Shown here: one piece after another, positions 1 to 8,589 of the stretch
Layout of the letters: each line of letters starts with the position of its first letter
Numbering within the stretch: the stretch's first letter is position 1
NCBI GenBank assembly: GCA_903923345.1
Contig: CAIXXI010000078.1
Location: 1 to 19,684, forward strand
Direction of reading: 5' to 3'
Source of the DNA: an uncultured Burkholderiales bacterium
Lineage (GTDB): Bacteria > Pseudomonadota > Gammaproteobacteria > Burkholderiales > Burkholderiaceae_E
DNA: 19,684 bases
Program-made: the position numbers and the translations under genes
Notes under the pieces: model-generated
Databases searched by the model: none
Seen by the model: the letters and a program-made list of their open reading frames with translations, nothing else
What the model was told of the DNA's origin: nothing

Positions 1-183
1 CTGCAGGTGGTGCGCCAGAACCTGTTTTTTTCTGTCGCCTACAACCTGCTGAGCATTCCGTTGGCGCTGGCCGGGGCACTGCCGCCCTGGCTGGCTGGGG
101 TCGGCATGGCGGCCAGCTCGCTGGTGGTGGTGCTCAATGCGATGCGCGTGGCGCCCTCATCGACCGCCAGACCGACCCCTTAG
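1..183 (+). CDS. ccoI: Copper-translocating P-type ATPase CcoI, C-terminal fragment
   Basis: Only the last 60 residues are in the window; the frame is open at base 1 and stops with TAG at 181-183. The visible part reads RQNLFFSVAYNLLSIPLALA near its start, followed by PPWLAGVGMAASSLVVVLNA. This is the typical final pair of membrane helices of P1B-type heavy-metal ATPases, with the NxxxxxxYN and SSLVVVLNA signatures. In cbb3 loci the ATPase is CcoI, a membrane pump that exports copper for the CuB site of CcoN. Its position directly before ccoS (45 bp) and ccoN supports CcoI over a general CopA. The catalytic DKTGT and CPx motifs lie outside the window, so the assignment rests on the C-terminus and on gene order. 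Confidence 0.85.
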   Translation: MQVVRQNLFFSVAYNLLSIPLALAGALPPWLAGVGMAASSLVVVLNAMRVAPSSTARPTP

Positions 184-228
184 ATCGCCCCCTTAGACCG
201 ACCGACCTGTAATATCCCTATTCTAATT

Positions 229-402
229 ATGGATATACTGTACCTGCTGGTTCCCCTCTCAGTGCTGATCGTGATGGCGGTCATCGGGGTGCTGGCCTGG
301 TCGATTTTCGGTGGGCAGTTTGACGACCTGGAACGTCAGGGCGAGCGGATTCTTCAAGACGAGAACCCGATCGACCTGGACAGTCAAAACAACCGGAACT
401 GA
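229..402 (+). CDS. ccoS: Cbb3 oxidase maturation protein CcoS
   Basis: A 57-residue protein beginning MDILYLLVPLSVLIVMAVIG and ending in an acidic, hydrophilic tail. One membrane helix spans about residues 4-25, followed by WSIFGGQFDDLERQGERIL, the conserved CcoS signature (family members carry FFWAVxxGQFDDLExPA-like sequence). CcoS is a small inner-membrane protein needed to insert the heme b and CuB cofactors into CcoN. It lies 45 bp after ccoI and 60 bp before ccoN on the same strand, the usual order in proteobacteria. The start ATG at 229 sits in a short AT-rich stretch (208-231); no strong ribosome binding site is visible. The length is normal for the family. Confidence 0.9.
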   Translation: MDILYLLVPLSVLIVMAVIGVLAWSIFGGQFDDLERQGERILQDENPIDLDSQNNRN

Positions 403-462
403 TCAAGGTCAAGCCAGCAGCAGCGTTGGCCGTCAACAATCCCTGAATCAGAAAAGAACAGG

Positions 463-1911
463 GTGGATCACGTGAACACCTCAGCCCGCTTCGGACAGCA
501 GATCTACAACGACACCGTCGTGCGCCAGTTCGCCATCATGACCGTCGTCTGGGGCGTGGTCGGCATGCTGGTGGGGGTGCTGATTGCAGCCCAACTGGCC
601 TTTCCGGCACTGAATTTCGATCTGCCCTGGTTGTCGTTCGGCCGACTGCGCCCGCTGCACACCAATGCGGTGATTTTTGCATTCGGTGGCTGCGCCCTGT
701 TTGCGACCAGCTATTACGCAGTACAGCGCACCTGTCAGACCCGACTGTTCGCCGGACCTCTGGCCGCCTTCACCTTCTGGGGCTGGCAGGCTGTGATCGT
801 GGCCGCAGCGATTTCCCTGCCGCTGGGCTACACCCAGGGCAAGGAGTACGCCGAACTCGAATGGCCGATCGACATCCTGATCACCCTGGTCTGGGTGTCG
901 TATGCGATCGTTTTTTTCGGCACGATCATGCAGCGCAAGGTTCGGCACATCTATGTGGCCAACTGGTTTTTCGGCGCTTTCATTCTCACGGTGGCCATGC
1001 TGCATGTGGTCAACAGCATGGCGATCCCGGCTGGCCCGATGAAGTCCTACTCGGTCTATGCCGGCGTTCAGGACGCGATGGTTCAGTGGTGGTACGGCCA
1101 CAATGCAGTCGGCTTTTTCCTGACCGCAGGCTTTCTCGGCATGATGTATTACTTCGTGCCCAAGCAGGCGAATCGACCGGTCTATTCGTATCGCCTCTCG
1201 ATCGTCCACTTCTGGGCGATCATCTTCACCTACATGTGGGCAGGCCCCCACCACCTTCACTACACCGCCCTGCCCGACTGGGCGCAATCACTGGGCATGA
1301 TCTTCTCGCTGATCCTGCTCGCGCCGTCCTGGGGCGGCATGATCAACGGCATCATGACCCTGTCGGGTGCCTGGCACAAACTGCGCGATGACCCGATCCT
1401 GCGCTTCATGATCGTGGCGCTGTCCTTCTACGGCATGTCGACCTTCGAAGGTCCGATGATGGCCATCAAGACGGTCAATGCGCTCTCGCACTACACCGAC
1501 TGGACCATCGGCCATGTGCACTCGGGCGCACTGGGCTGGGTCGGATTCATCTCGATGGGCAGCCTCTATTACCTGATCCCGCGCCTGTTCGGTCGCCCGC
1601 AGATGCACAGCATCAAGGCCATCGAGGTCCACTTCTGGATCGCGACCATCGGCATCGTGCTGTACACGGTTTCGATGTGGATCAGCGGCGTGACGCAGGG
1701 CCTGATGTGGCGCTCGGTCGAGGCCGACGGCACGCTCACCTATTCCTTCGTGGAATCGGTGAAGGCGAGCTACCCGTACTACTACATCCGCCTGCTCGGA
1801 GGCCTGATGTACTTCACCGGCATGGCGATCATGGCCTGGAATGTGGCCATGACCGCACTCGGCTCAAAGCCATCTGATGTGCCGGTGTTGCCGGCCGCCG
1901 CCCACGCCTGA
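463..1911 (+). CDS. ccoN: Cytochrome c oxidase, cbb3-type, subunit I (CcoN)
   Basis: Catalytic subunit of the cbb3 heme-copper oxidase, an inner-membrane protein of 482 residues with about 12 helices. The cofactor ligands are all present: H66 in RPLHTN and H353 in GHVHSG for low-spin heme b and H351 for heme b3 (the usual family assignment), and H213 in WWYGHN with H263/H264 in AGPHHLHY for CuB. Y257 lies six residues before H263, matching the Tyr cross-linked to the first CuB His in C-family oxidases. The reading frame opens with GTG at 463; a second GTG at 472 gives MNTSARFGQQIYND and has the purine run AGGGTGGA just upstream, so either start is possible. The gene heads ccoNOQP, with ccoO 18 bp downstream. 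No canonical FNR/ANR box was found in the 60 bp before it. Confidence 0.97.
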   Translation: MDHVNTSARFGQQIYNDTVVRQFAIMTVVWGVVGMLVGVLIAAQLAFPALNFDLPWLSFGRLRPLHTNAVIFAFGGCALFATSYYAVQRTCQTRLFAGPLAAFTFWGWQAVIVAAAISLPLGYTQGKEYAELEWPIDILITLVWVSYAIVFFGTIMQRKVRHIYVANWFFGAFILTVAMLHVVNSMAIPAGPMKSYSVYAGVQDAMVQWWYGHNAVGFFLTAGFLGMMYYFVPKQANRPVYSYRLSIVHFWAIIFTYMWAGPHHLHYTALPDWAQSLGMIFSLILLAPSWGGMINGIMTLSGAWHKLRDDPILRFMIVALSFYGMSTFEGPMMAIKTVNALSHYTDWTIGHVHSGALGWVGFISMGSLYYLIPRLFGRPQMHSIKAIEVHFWIATIGIVLYTVSMWISGVTQGLMWRSVEADGTLTYSFVESVKASYPYYYIRLLGGLMYFTGMAIMAWNVAMTALGSKPSDVPVLPAAAHA

Positions 1912-1929
1912 CCCGATCCGGAGACGCAC

Positions 1930-2535
1930 ATGGCCCGCGGACACGAGAGAATCGAAACCAGCCCGATCCTGCTGATCGTGCTCACACTGCTCACCGTCGC
2001 CATTGGCGGGTTGGTCGAGATCGTTCCACTGTACTTTCAGAAATCGACCACTGAACCGGTGCAAGGCCTCAAGCCCTACAACGCACTCCAACTCGCCGGC
2101 CGTGACGTCTATCTGCGCGAAGGCTGCTACAACTGCCACTCACAGATGATCCGGCCGATGCGGGCCGAGACACTGCGTTACGGGCCGTATTCGGTGGCCG
2201 GTGAATCGGTCTGGGATCACCCGTTCCAGTGGGGCAGCAAGCGCACCGGCCCAGATCTCGCCCGCGTGGGTGGGCGCTACAACGATGAATGGCATCGGGT
2301 GCACCTGTACAACCCGCGCGATCTCGTGCCTGAATCGAACATGCCCGCTTATCCGTGGCTGGAGAAGGCTGCAGTCAGCGGTGCGACGATCCAGGCGAAC
2401 ATGCGCGCGCTGTCCAAAGTCGGCGTGCCCTATACCGAAGACGACATCGCCAAGGCGCCCGAGATGGTCAAGGGCAAGAACGAGTCCGAAGCCCTGATCG
2501 CGTATCTGCAGGGCCTGGGCACCGCGCTCAAGTGA
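1930..2535 (+). CDS. ccoO: Cytochrome c oxidase, cbb3-type, subunit II (CcoO)
   Basis: Mono-heme cytochrome c subunit, 201 residues, anchored by one N-terminal helix (about residues 12-32, SPILLIVLTLLTVAIGG) with the heme domain in the periplasm. The heme c site is C66-YN-C69-H70 in EGCYNCHSQMIRP, a CcoO hallmark. M138 in ESNMPAYPWL fits the distal methionine ligand. CcoO passes electrons from CcoP toward the hemes in CcoN. The ATG at 1930 follows a CGGAG ribosome binding site (1918-1922) and lies 18 bp after the ccoN stop, so the two are co-transcribed. Length and motifs are normal for the family. Confidence 0.97.
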   Translation: MARGHERIETSPILLIVLTLLTVAIGGLVEIVPLYFQKSTTEPVQGLKPYNALQLAGRDVYLREGCYNCHSQMIRPMRAETLRYGPYSVAGESVWDHPFQWGSKRTGPDLARVGGRYNDEWHRVHLYNPRDLVPESNMPAYPWLEKAAVSGATIQANMRALSKVGVPYTEDDIAKAPEMVKGKNESEALIAYLQGLGTALK

Positions 2536-2545
2536 GGCGACGCAC

Positions 2546-2680
2546 ATGGACATGAATCTGCTGCGCGGTCTGATCACGGCCCTGTCCCTGGGCTGTTTCG
2601 TGGTGATCGTGATCTGGGCCTATGCGCCCCGCAACAAGGCGCGCTTCGACGAAGACGCGCAACTGCCGTTCAAGGACTGA
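2546..2680 (+). CDS. ccoQ: Cbb3 oxidase small subunit CcoQ
   Basis: A 44-residue protein starting MDMNLLRGLITALSLGCFVV, with a single membrane helix at about residues 8-26 followed by YAPRNKARFDEDAQLPF. The short helix, the WAY-P-x-N-K/R-x-x-F-D-E-A pattern and the place between ccoO and ccoP identify CcoQ. CcoQ stabilises CcoP in the complex and is not catalytic. A GAGGCGA purine run lies just before the ATG; a second ATG two codons in (2552) is an alternative start. It begins 10 bp after the ccoO stop, within the ccoNOQP operon. Confidence 0.92.
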   Translation: MDMNLLRGLITALSLGCFVVIVIWAYAPRNKARFDEDAQLPFKD

Positions 2681-2690
2681 GGACTGCGCC

Positions 2691-3605
2691 ATGCCCGATT
2701 TCACCAGCGGCTTCTGGTCACCCTACATCGCGATCGCCACGATCCTGGCGATCCTCTTTTGCCTGATCCTCCTGTTCATCAACAGCAAGCGCCCGCCGTC
2801 CACCGGCGATAACACCACTGGCCATGTCTGGGATGGCGACCTGCGCGAGATGAACAACCCACTGCCGCGCTGGTGGGTTGGCTTATTCCTGATCACCATC
2901 GTCTTCAGCATCGTCTACCTGTTCATGTACCCCGGGCTCGGTGCCAATGCCGGCAGCCTGGGCTGGAGTTCGGCCGCCCAGCATGATGCCGAGGCGAGCG
3001 CCCTGACCACCCGGATCGCACCGATCTATCAGCAGTTCCAGTCCAAGCCGGTGGCATCACTGACCCGCGACCCTCAGGCGCACGCCATCGGGGAGCGCCT
3101 GTTCCTGAACAACTGCGCGCAATGTCACGGCTCGGACGGCCGGGGTGCAAAGGGTTTTCCGAACCTCACCGACGCAGACTGGCTCTATGGCGGTGCGCCT
3201 GAACAGATCGTGCAGACAATCACCAAGGGCCGTCACGGCATCATGCCGCCGATGACTGCCGCGGTGGGCTCGGCTCAGGAGGTCGAGCAGGTCGCGCAGT
3301 ACGTGCTGTCGCTCTCGGGCGGCTCAAGCGATCCGGTCAAGGCGGAACTGGGCAAGGCGAAGTTCACCAGCTGCGCGGCCTGCCATGGCCCGGGCGGCCA
3401 GGGCAATCAGGCACTCGGTGCGCCCAACCTGACCGATCGGGTCTGGCTGCACGGCGGTGGCCTGCAGAACGTGATCGCAATGATCAACAACGGCAAGGAC
3501 AACCAGATGCCGCACTTTGAAGGCAAGCTCACCGATGGCCAGATCCATGTGCTGGCAGCCTATGTGCTCGGACTCTCACAAGGCCAGGGCGCGCCGCAGC
3601 GCTGA
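2691..3605 (+). CDS. ccoP: Cytochrome c oxidase, cbb3-type, subunit III (CcoP)
   Basis: Di-heme cytochrome c subunit, 304 residues. The N-terminal FixP_N-type region has two helices (about 8-31 and 61-80) joined by a loop with DNTTGHVWDGDLREMNNPLP, a conserved CcoP signature. Two class I cytochrome c domains follow in the periplasm: C142-AQ-C145-H146 with likely distal M185 (HGIMPPM), and C228-AA-C231-H232 with likely distal M273 (NQMPHF). CcoP takes electrons from soluble cytochrome c or the bc1 complex. The frame stays open to 2622, but the ATG at 2691 is preferred because it has a GAGG site upstream, begins 10 bp after ccoQ and gives the standard N-terminus. Confidence 0.97.
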   Translation: MPDFTSGFWSPYIAIATILAILFCLILLFINSKRPPSTGDNTTGHVWDGDLREMNNPLPRWWVGLFLITIVFSIVYLFMYPGLGANAGSLGWSSAAQHDAEASALTTRIAPIYQQFQSKPVASLTRDPQAHAIGERLFLNNCAQCHGSDGRGAKGFPNLTDADWLYGGAPEQIVQTITKGRHGIMPPMTAAVGSAQEVEQVAQYVLSLSGGSSDPVKAELGKAKFTSCAACHGPGGQGNQALGAPNLTDRVWLHGGGLQNVIAMINNGKDNQMPHFEGKLTDGQIHVLAAYVLGLSQGQGAPQR

Positions 3606-3635
3606 GCGCGGCCTGGCCTGACACACAGCCCGACC

Positions 3636-5078
<1,443 letters not shown>

Positions 5079-5102
5079 CCCTTCATAAGCGAGCTTCAGA
5101 TC

Positions 5103-5642
5103 ATGCCCAGCCATCCAATCGACCCAGGCCCTGCACCCCGTCCGGCCTGGCGCGAGCCCTATTTCTGGATGGTCTGGGGCATCCCCGGTCTGACCATCGT
5201 CGCCGGCCTGCTGACCTGGTGGATCGCGGCGCAGCGCCTGGACAGCGACGTGTCGCGCGACTACTCGGCGCAGGGGCTGGCGGTCAACCGGGTGCTCGAG
5301 CGCGAGCAACGCGCCCGCGAACTCGGAATTGGCGCGACGGTGTCGGTGTCGGACCAGGGACAGTTCAGCGTGCGCCTGCAAACCAGCAGCCCACGCCCTG
5401 ATGCGCTCATGCTCTTACTGACCCATCCAGTGCGCGCTGAATTGGATCGGCGTCTCCCCCTGGCGATTCAGCCCGATGGCAGCTACGCTGAAACAGCACC
5501 GACGGTGGCCCAAGCATTGCCCGACCCGACCCATCGTTGGGCCGTCGCGATCGAGTCGCAGGCCTGGCGCCTGGCCGCCAAGCGCCTGTCCCTCAAGGCG
5601 GGCGAGCAGGTGGTGCTTCCAGCCGAAAAGGATGCTTCGTGA
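5103..5642 (+). CDS. ccoH: FixH/CcoH family cbb3 assembly protein
   Basis: A 179-residue membrane protein with one helix at about 20-43 (PYFWMVWGIPGLTIVAGLLT) and a periplasmic domain of about 130 residues. After the helix comes DYSAQGLAVNRVLEREQRA, which matches the DYY-x-x-GL-x-x-N-x-x-x-x-R-x-x-x-A pattern of the FixH family. FixH/CcoH interacts with CcoN and with assembly intermediates and is needed for a stable oxidase. It begins 24 bp after ccoG and so belongs to the same operon. The identification rests on the pattern and the position; the rest of the periplasmic domain is weakly conserved in this family. Confidence 0.88.
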   Translation: MPSHPIDPGPAPRPAWREPYFWMVWGIPGLTIVAGLLTWWIAAQRLDSDVSRDYSAQGLAVNRVLEREQRARELGIGATVSVSDQGQFSVRLQTSSPRPDALMLLLTHPVRAELDRRLPLAIQPDGSYAETAPTVAQALPDPTHRWAVAIESQAWRLAAKRLSLKAGEQVVLPAEKDAS

Positions 5643-5675
5643 ACACGCACGCCCGCGCCCGCAGGAGGATGTGAG

Positions 5676-5963
5676 ATGCCCCAATCGCTTCGGGAATGGA
5701 TCATCGTGTTGTGGCCGGCATTCATGGCCGCCTGCGTGCTGGAGACCCTGGTTTTTGCAGGCTTCGATCCACACGACATCCACTTTTTTGGGATGAGTTT
5801 CGAGACCGATCGCGACACCGTCTATTCGGTGGCGTTTTTCGCCTTCTGGGCCGTGACCACCCTCAGTGGGCTGCTGATCTGGATCCTGGCGCAGCCGGCA
5901 CCCCCATCGCAGCGTGACCCGGCATCGCCCGATGAAGCCGGCAGCGAGCGCGCGCAGTCGTGA
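5676..5963 (+). CDS. Small two-helix membrane protein of the cbb3 locus, function unknown
   Basis: A 95-residue protein that I do not recognise as a named family. It has helices at about 7-29 (EWIIVLWPAFMAACVLETLV) and 48-72 (TVYSVAFFAFWAVTTLSGLL), joined by a short loop with FDPHDIHFFG, and a polar, Pro/Ser-rich C-terminal tail. The start ATG at 5676 has a perfect AGGAGG ribosome binding site at 5663-5668, the strongest of the locus. It lies 33 bp after ccoH and 30 bp before the SafE-like gene on the same strand, so a role in oxidase or copper-site assembly is inferred from context only. The D/H residues in the loop could bind metal, but nothing in the sequence proves it. Confidence 0.8.
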   Translation: MPQSLREWIIVLWPAFMAACVLETLVFAGFDPHDIHFFGMSFETDRDTVYSVAFFAFWAVTTLSGLLIWILAQPAPPSQRDPASPDEAGSERAQS

Positions 5964-5993
5964 TCGACTGATGCAGCCGCGACCCAAGCAGCG

Positions 5994-6749
5994 ATGAGCC
6001 TGCTGGCCCTGATCGGCACGGGTTCGGCGCTCGGCCTGTTCGGCGGGCTGCACTGCGTCGCGATGTGCACGGCCCCCCAACGGGTGGCCGTCCATGGCTT
6101 CAAGCCGGATCATGCGCAGGTTATCCCAGTACACCCGATTGCCGTCCCCTCTCACATCGCGGCTCAGTCGAAGCCGCTGGCCCGAGAGCTGGCCTTCCAT
6201 GCCGCGAGAATCTGCGGCTATGCGCTGCTCGGTGCTGCGGTGGCGAGCGGATCGGCCCTATTGCGTGTGGGTGCCGAAGGCCTGCCCTGGATGCGACCGG
6301 CCTGGTCGCTGCTCAATGCCGCGCTGCTGGTGATGGGCCTGGCACTGCTGCTGCTCGGTCGTCAGCCTGCATGGGTGGATCAGATGGGTCAGCGGATCTG
6401 GCAGGCCACCGGATCCGGCCAGGGCGTGTCGCGGGCAGGACGCCCGCTGGCCGCGGGTCTGTTGTGGGCCTTGCTGCCATGCGGGCTGCTGTATTCCGCG
6501 CTGGCGATTGCGGCCCTGGCCAGCGATCCGCTGCGCGGTGGTCTGGTGATGGCCGCATTCGGTGCCGGCACTGCGGCCCATCTGCTCGGCGCGCAGGCGC
6601 TCCTCAGGGCACTTGAGCGACGCGGTCAGGCCCATGCAGAAGGCCTGCAGACGCTCGGTGTGCGCCTGGGCGGCGCGGTGCTCGCCGCGATGGCCACTGC
6701 CGCACTGGTGGCGCTGGCACTCGGCCAGCCTCACCCGTTTTGCAGCTGA
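5994..6749 (+). CDS. Sulfite exporter TauE/SafE-like membrane protein
   Basis: A polytopic inner-membrane protein of 251 residues, of the SafE / DsbD_2 (UreH-like) type found downstream of ccoGH in many proteobacteria. Signatures are GLFGGLHCVAMC at 14-25 (H20, C21, C25) and GLLWALLPCGLLYSALAIAA at 155-174 (C163). Helices are seen at about 3-19, 67-90, 101-122, 151-174, 183-205 and 225-245. Relatives are proposed to help copper transport for cbb3 assembly; the CXXXC and the second Cys resemble DsbD-type transporters. The usual CGGI after the first motif is replaced by CTAP, followed by a hydrophilic loop of about 40 residues with H34, H40, H47 and H54. The start ATG at 5994 has no strong binding site. 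The gene ends 7 bp before the oppositely oriented pgk. Confidence 0.85.
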   Translation: MSLLALIGTGSALGLFGGLHCVAMCTAPQRVAVHGFKPDHAQVIPVHPIAVPSHIAAQSKPLARELAFHAARICGYALLGAAVASGSALLRVGAEGLPWMRPAWSLLNAALLVMGLALLLLGRQPAWVDQMGQRIWQATGSGQGVSRAGRPLAAGLLWALLPCGLLYSALAIAALASDPLRGGLVMAAFGAGTAAHLLGAQALLRALERRGQAHAEGLQTLGVRLGGAVLAAMATAALVALALGQPHPFCS

Positions 6750-6756
6750 CCGGGCC

Positions 6757-7938
6757 TCAGGCCCTCGCCTGCAGCGCAGCCACGGCCGGCAGTTCGCGGC
6801 CTTCGAGGAATTCCAGGAACGCCCCACCGCCGGTCGAGATGTAGTCGATCCGATCTGTCACACCGAACTTGGAAATCGCCGCCAGCGTGTCACCCCCGCC
6901 GGCAATCGAGAAGCCGCCAGAGTCTGCGATCGCCTGGGCGACTGCCCGGGTGCCGCCTGCGAAGGCCTCGAATTCGAAGACACCCACCGGGCCGTTCCAA
7001 ACGATTGTGCCGGCGGCCTTGAGGATGTCTGCCAGGCGCTGAGCAGTCTGCGGACCGATGTCCAGGATCAGGTCATCGGCCTGGACCGCGCTGGCTGCCT
7101 TGACCTCGGCCGCTGCTGTGGCCGAAAACGCCTTGGCAGTGACGACATCAACCGGAATGGGCACCTCGGCGCCCCGTTGCTTCATCAGCTTGATGATCGA
7201 ACGGGCCTGATCGACAAGGTCATGTTCGGCGAGCGACTTGCCGATCGGCAGGCCTTCGGCCGCCATGAAGGTGTTGGCAATCCCGCCGCCCACGATGAGC
7301 TGATCCACCTTGCCGGCGAGCGACTCCAGGATCGTGAGCTTGGTCGAGACCTTGGAGCCCGCCACGATCGCCACCAGCGGGCGGCGCGGCGCGCCCAGAG
7401 CACGGCCGAGCGCGTCGAGTTCAGCTGCCATCAACGGGCCTGCGCAGGCCACCGGTGCAAACCGTGCGATACCGTGCGTGGTGGCTTCGGCGCGGTGCGC
7501 GGTGCCGAAGGCATCGTTGACATAGACGTCGCACAGCTGTGCCATGCGCTTTGCCAGCGTTTCGTCGTCCTTTTTCTCGCCGGTGTTGATGCGGCAGTTC
7601 TCAAGCAGGACGACTTCGCCTGCGGCCACTGAAGGCGGCGATGCGACCCAGTCGCGGGCGAGCCTCACCTCACGCCCCAGCAGTTGCGACAGCCGCTCAC
7701 CGACCGGCTTGAGCGATGAAGCCTCATCAAAGACGCCTTCCGTGGGACGCCCCAGATGCGAGGTCACCATGACGGCTGCACCCGCCTTCAGGCAATGCTC
7801 GATGGCGGGGATGGACGCGCGGATGCGGGTGTCGTCGGTGATCGCGCCGTGATCATCCTGCGGCACGTTCAGGTCGGCGCGGATGAACACGCGCTTGCCG
7901 CTCAGGTCAATATCCTCGAGTCGCTTGAAGGCTTTCAT
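6757..7938 (-). CDS. pgk: Phosphoglycerate kinase
   Basis: Cytosolic glycolytic/gluconeogenic enzyme that interconverts 1,3-bisphosphoglycerate + ADP and 3-phosphoglycerate + ATP. The 393 residues match the bacterial family length. Signatures: RADLNVP at 20-26 (3PG-binding N-domain), SHLGRP at 60-65, LLENCRINTGEKKD at 111-124 (usually ENVRFNKGE, so C115 and I117 are mild deviations), NDAFGTAHR at 141-149, GSKVSTK at 194-200, GPVGVFE at 316-322 and GGGDT at 347-351 (nucleotide-binding C-domain). The ATG at 7938 is preceded by a TAGAAT -10 element 25 nt upstream. It is separated from gap on the same strand by about 2.3 kb of unrelated genes and converges with the SafE-like gene. Confidence 0.98.
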   Translation of the reverse strand: MKAFKRLEDIDLSGKRVFIRADLNVPQDDHGAITDDTRIRASIPAIEHCLKAGAAVMVTSHLGRPTEGVFDEASSLKPVGERLSQLLGREVRLARDWVASPPSVAAGEVVLLENCRINTGEKKDDETLAKRMAQLCDVYVNDAFGTAHRAEATTHGIARFAPVACAGPLMAAELDALGRALGAPRRPLVAIVAGSKVSTKLTILESLAGKVDQLIVGGGIANTFMAAEGLPIGKSLAEHDLVDQARSIIKLMKQRGAEVPIPVDVVTAKAFSATAAAEVKAASAVQADDLILDIGPQTAQRLADILKAAGTIVWNGPVGVFEFEAFAGGTRAVAQAIADSGGFSIAGGGDTLAAISKFGVTDRIDYISTGGGAFLEFLEGRELPAVAALQARA

Positions 7939-7962
7939 GTCGGTGCCTGCGAAAAAAATCGA

Positions 7963-7968
7963 ATTCTA
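7963..7968 (-). promoter_or_regulatory. Probable -10 element of the pgk promoter
   Basis: On the - strand this reads TAGAAT, five of six bases of the sigma-70 -10 consensus, ending 25 nt before the pgk ATG. The -35 region (about 7985-7991) has no good TTGACA match. A hairpin (7969-7986) lies in the spacer. The tkt gene has the same hexamer at exactly the same distance from its start. Confidence 0.5.
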
Positions 7969-7986
7969 CCGGGGGCGTGACCCCGG
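7969..7986. repeat. Perfect inverted repeat in the pgk/DM13 divergent region
   Basis: CCGGGG (7969-7974), six-base loop, CCCCGG (7981-7986). It falls between the two divergent genes and overlaps the spacer of the putative pgk promoter. It could be an operator or a leader hairpin. On the - strand a run of seven T follows (7952-7958) but is about ten bases from the stem, so a terminator is unlikely. Confidence 0.4.
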
Positions 7987-8043
7987 GATTAACATGGCTG
8001 GCATGCTCAAAGCCCAGAAGGGTGCGACAACCGTCCCGAGTCC

Positions 8044-8520
8044 ATGAACAAGCGAAGAATCCTGCTGCTTCTCGCCACCCACAGCGCTTTTGCTGCAACA
8101 GGCTTTGCGGCTGGCATCTATGCGCTTCCCATCTTGATTGCGCCTGCGGCCCCCTCCGCTGAGGAGTTGAAGGCAGCAACATCAGAAGTTCAGTTCACAG
8201 GCACGTTCAAGCGAGACTTGAAAGACAGTGACGCATTGCATTGGGGTGAAGGTGTCGTGTCCATTGCCCCAAAGTCCATCTCGCTGGCCGGAAGGCTCGC
8301 CCCAGGCCCGGACTACAAGCTCTACCTTTCGCCTGAGTTCGTCGAGACCGAGGCAGACTTCAATCGCCTCAAGAGCCGCATGGTGCGAGTCGGCGACGTG
8401 AAGACCTTTGAAAACTTCGTGGTGCCCATTCCTGCTGGCATCGACGCTGCCAAGTACACAGCGGTGATCGTCTGGTGCGAGACGTTTGCTCAGTTCATCA
8501 CGGCAGCACAGTACAGGTAG
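8044..8520 (+). CDS. DM13 domain-containing protein
   Basis: A 158-residue protein with an N-terminal signal or anchor helix (about 5-33, RRILLLLATHSAFAATGFAA) and a single DM13 domain (about 48-157). Domain features: FTGTF and HWGEGVVSI near its start, LAPGPDYKLYLSP at 85-97, GDVKTFENFVVPIP at 117-130, IDAAKYTAVIVWCETF at 133-148 with the conserved C145, and FITAAQYR at the C-terminus. DM13 domains are predicted, from family work, to be extracytoplasmic redox or electron-transfer modules using the conserved Cys; function here is unproven. It is divergent from pgk (105 bp gap) and convergent with the PIN toxin gene. The ATG at 8044 has only a weak purine run upstream. Confidence 0.85.
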   Translation: MNKRRILLLLATHSAFAATGFAAGIYALPILIAPAAPSAEELKAATSEVQFTGTFKRDLKDSDALHWGEGVVSIAPKSISLAGRLAPGPDYKLYLSPEFVETEADFNRLKSRMVRVGDVKTFENFVVPIPAGIDAAKYTAVIVWCETFAQFITAAQYR

Positions 8521-8589
8521 GGCAGGTTGTGTCAGGTAACGACACTGACCCGCATTTGGCCGGTCTACGGGTTGTTCAGGAAGGACTCA

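Noticed and set aside
398..413. TGATCAAGG as a half FNR site before ccoN
   Set aside because: Only one half matches; the spacing and second half of the motif are missing.
481..1287. Long - strand open frame (268 codons) opposite ccoN
   Set aside because: It is antisense to a certain gene, rich in His/Asp/Gly/Arg, without any recognised domain; a product of high GC content.
6752..6764. GGGCC-TCA-GGCCC hairpin between the SafE-like gene and pgk
   Set aside because: Only a 5-bp stem, a 3-base loop and no T run; it overlaps the pgk stop codon and is probably chance.
8529..8545. GTGTC-N7-GACAC inverted repeat after the DM13 gene
   Set aside because: Short arms and no T run, so no good case for a terminator or operator.
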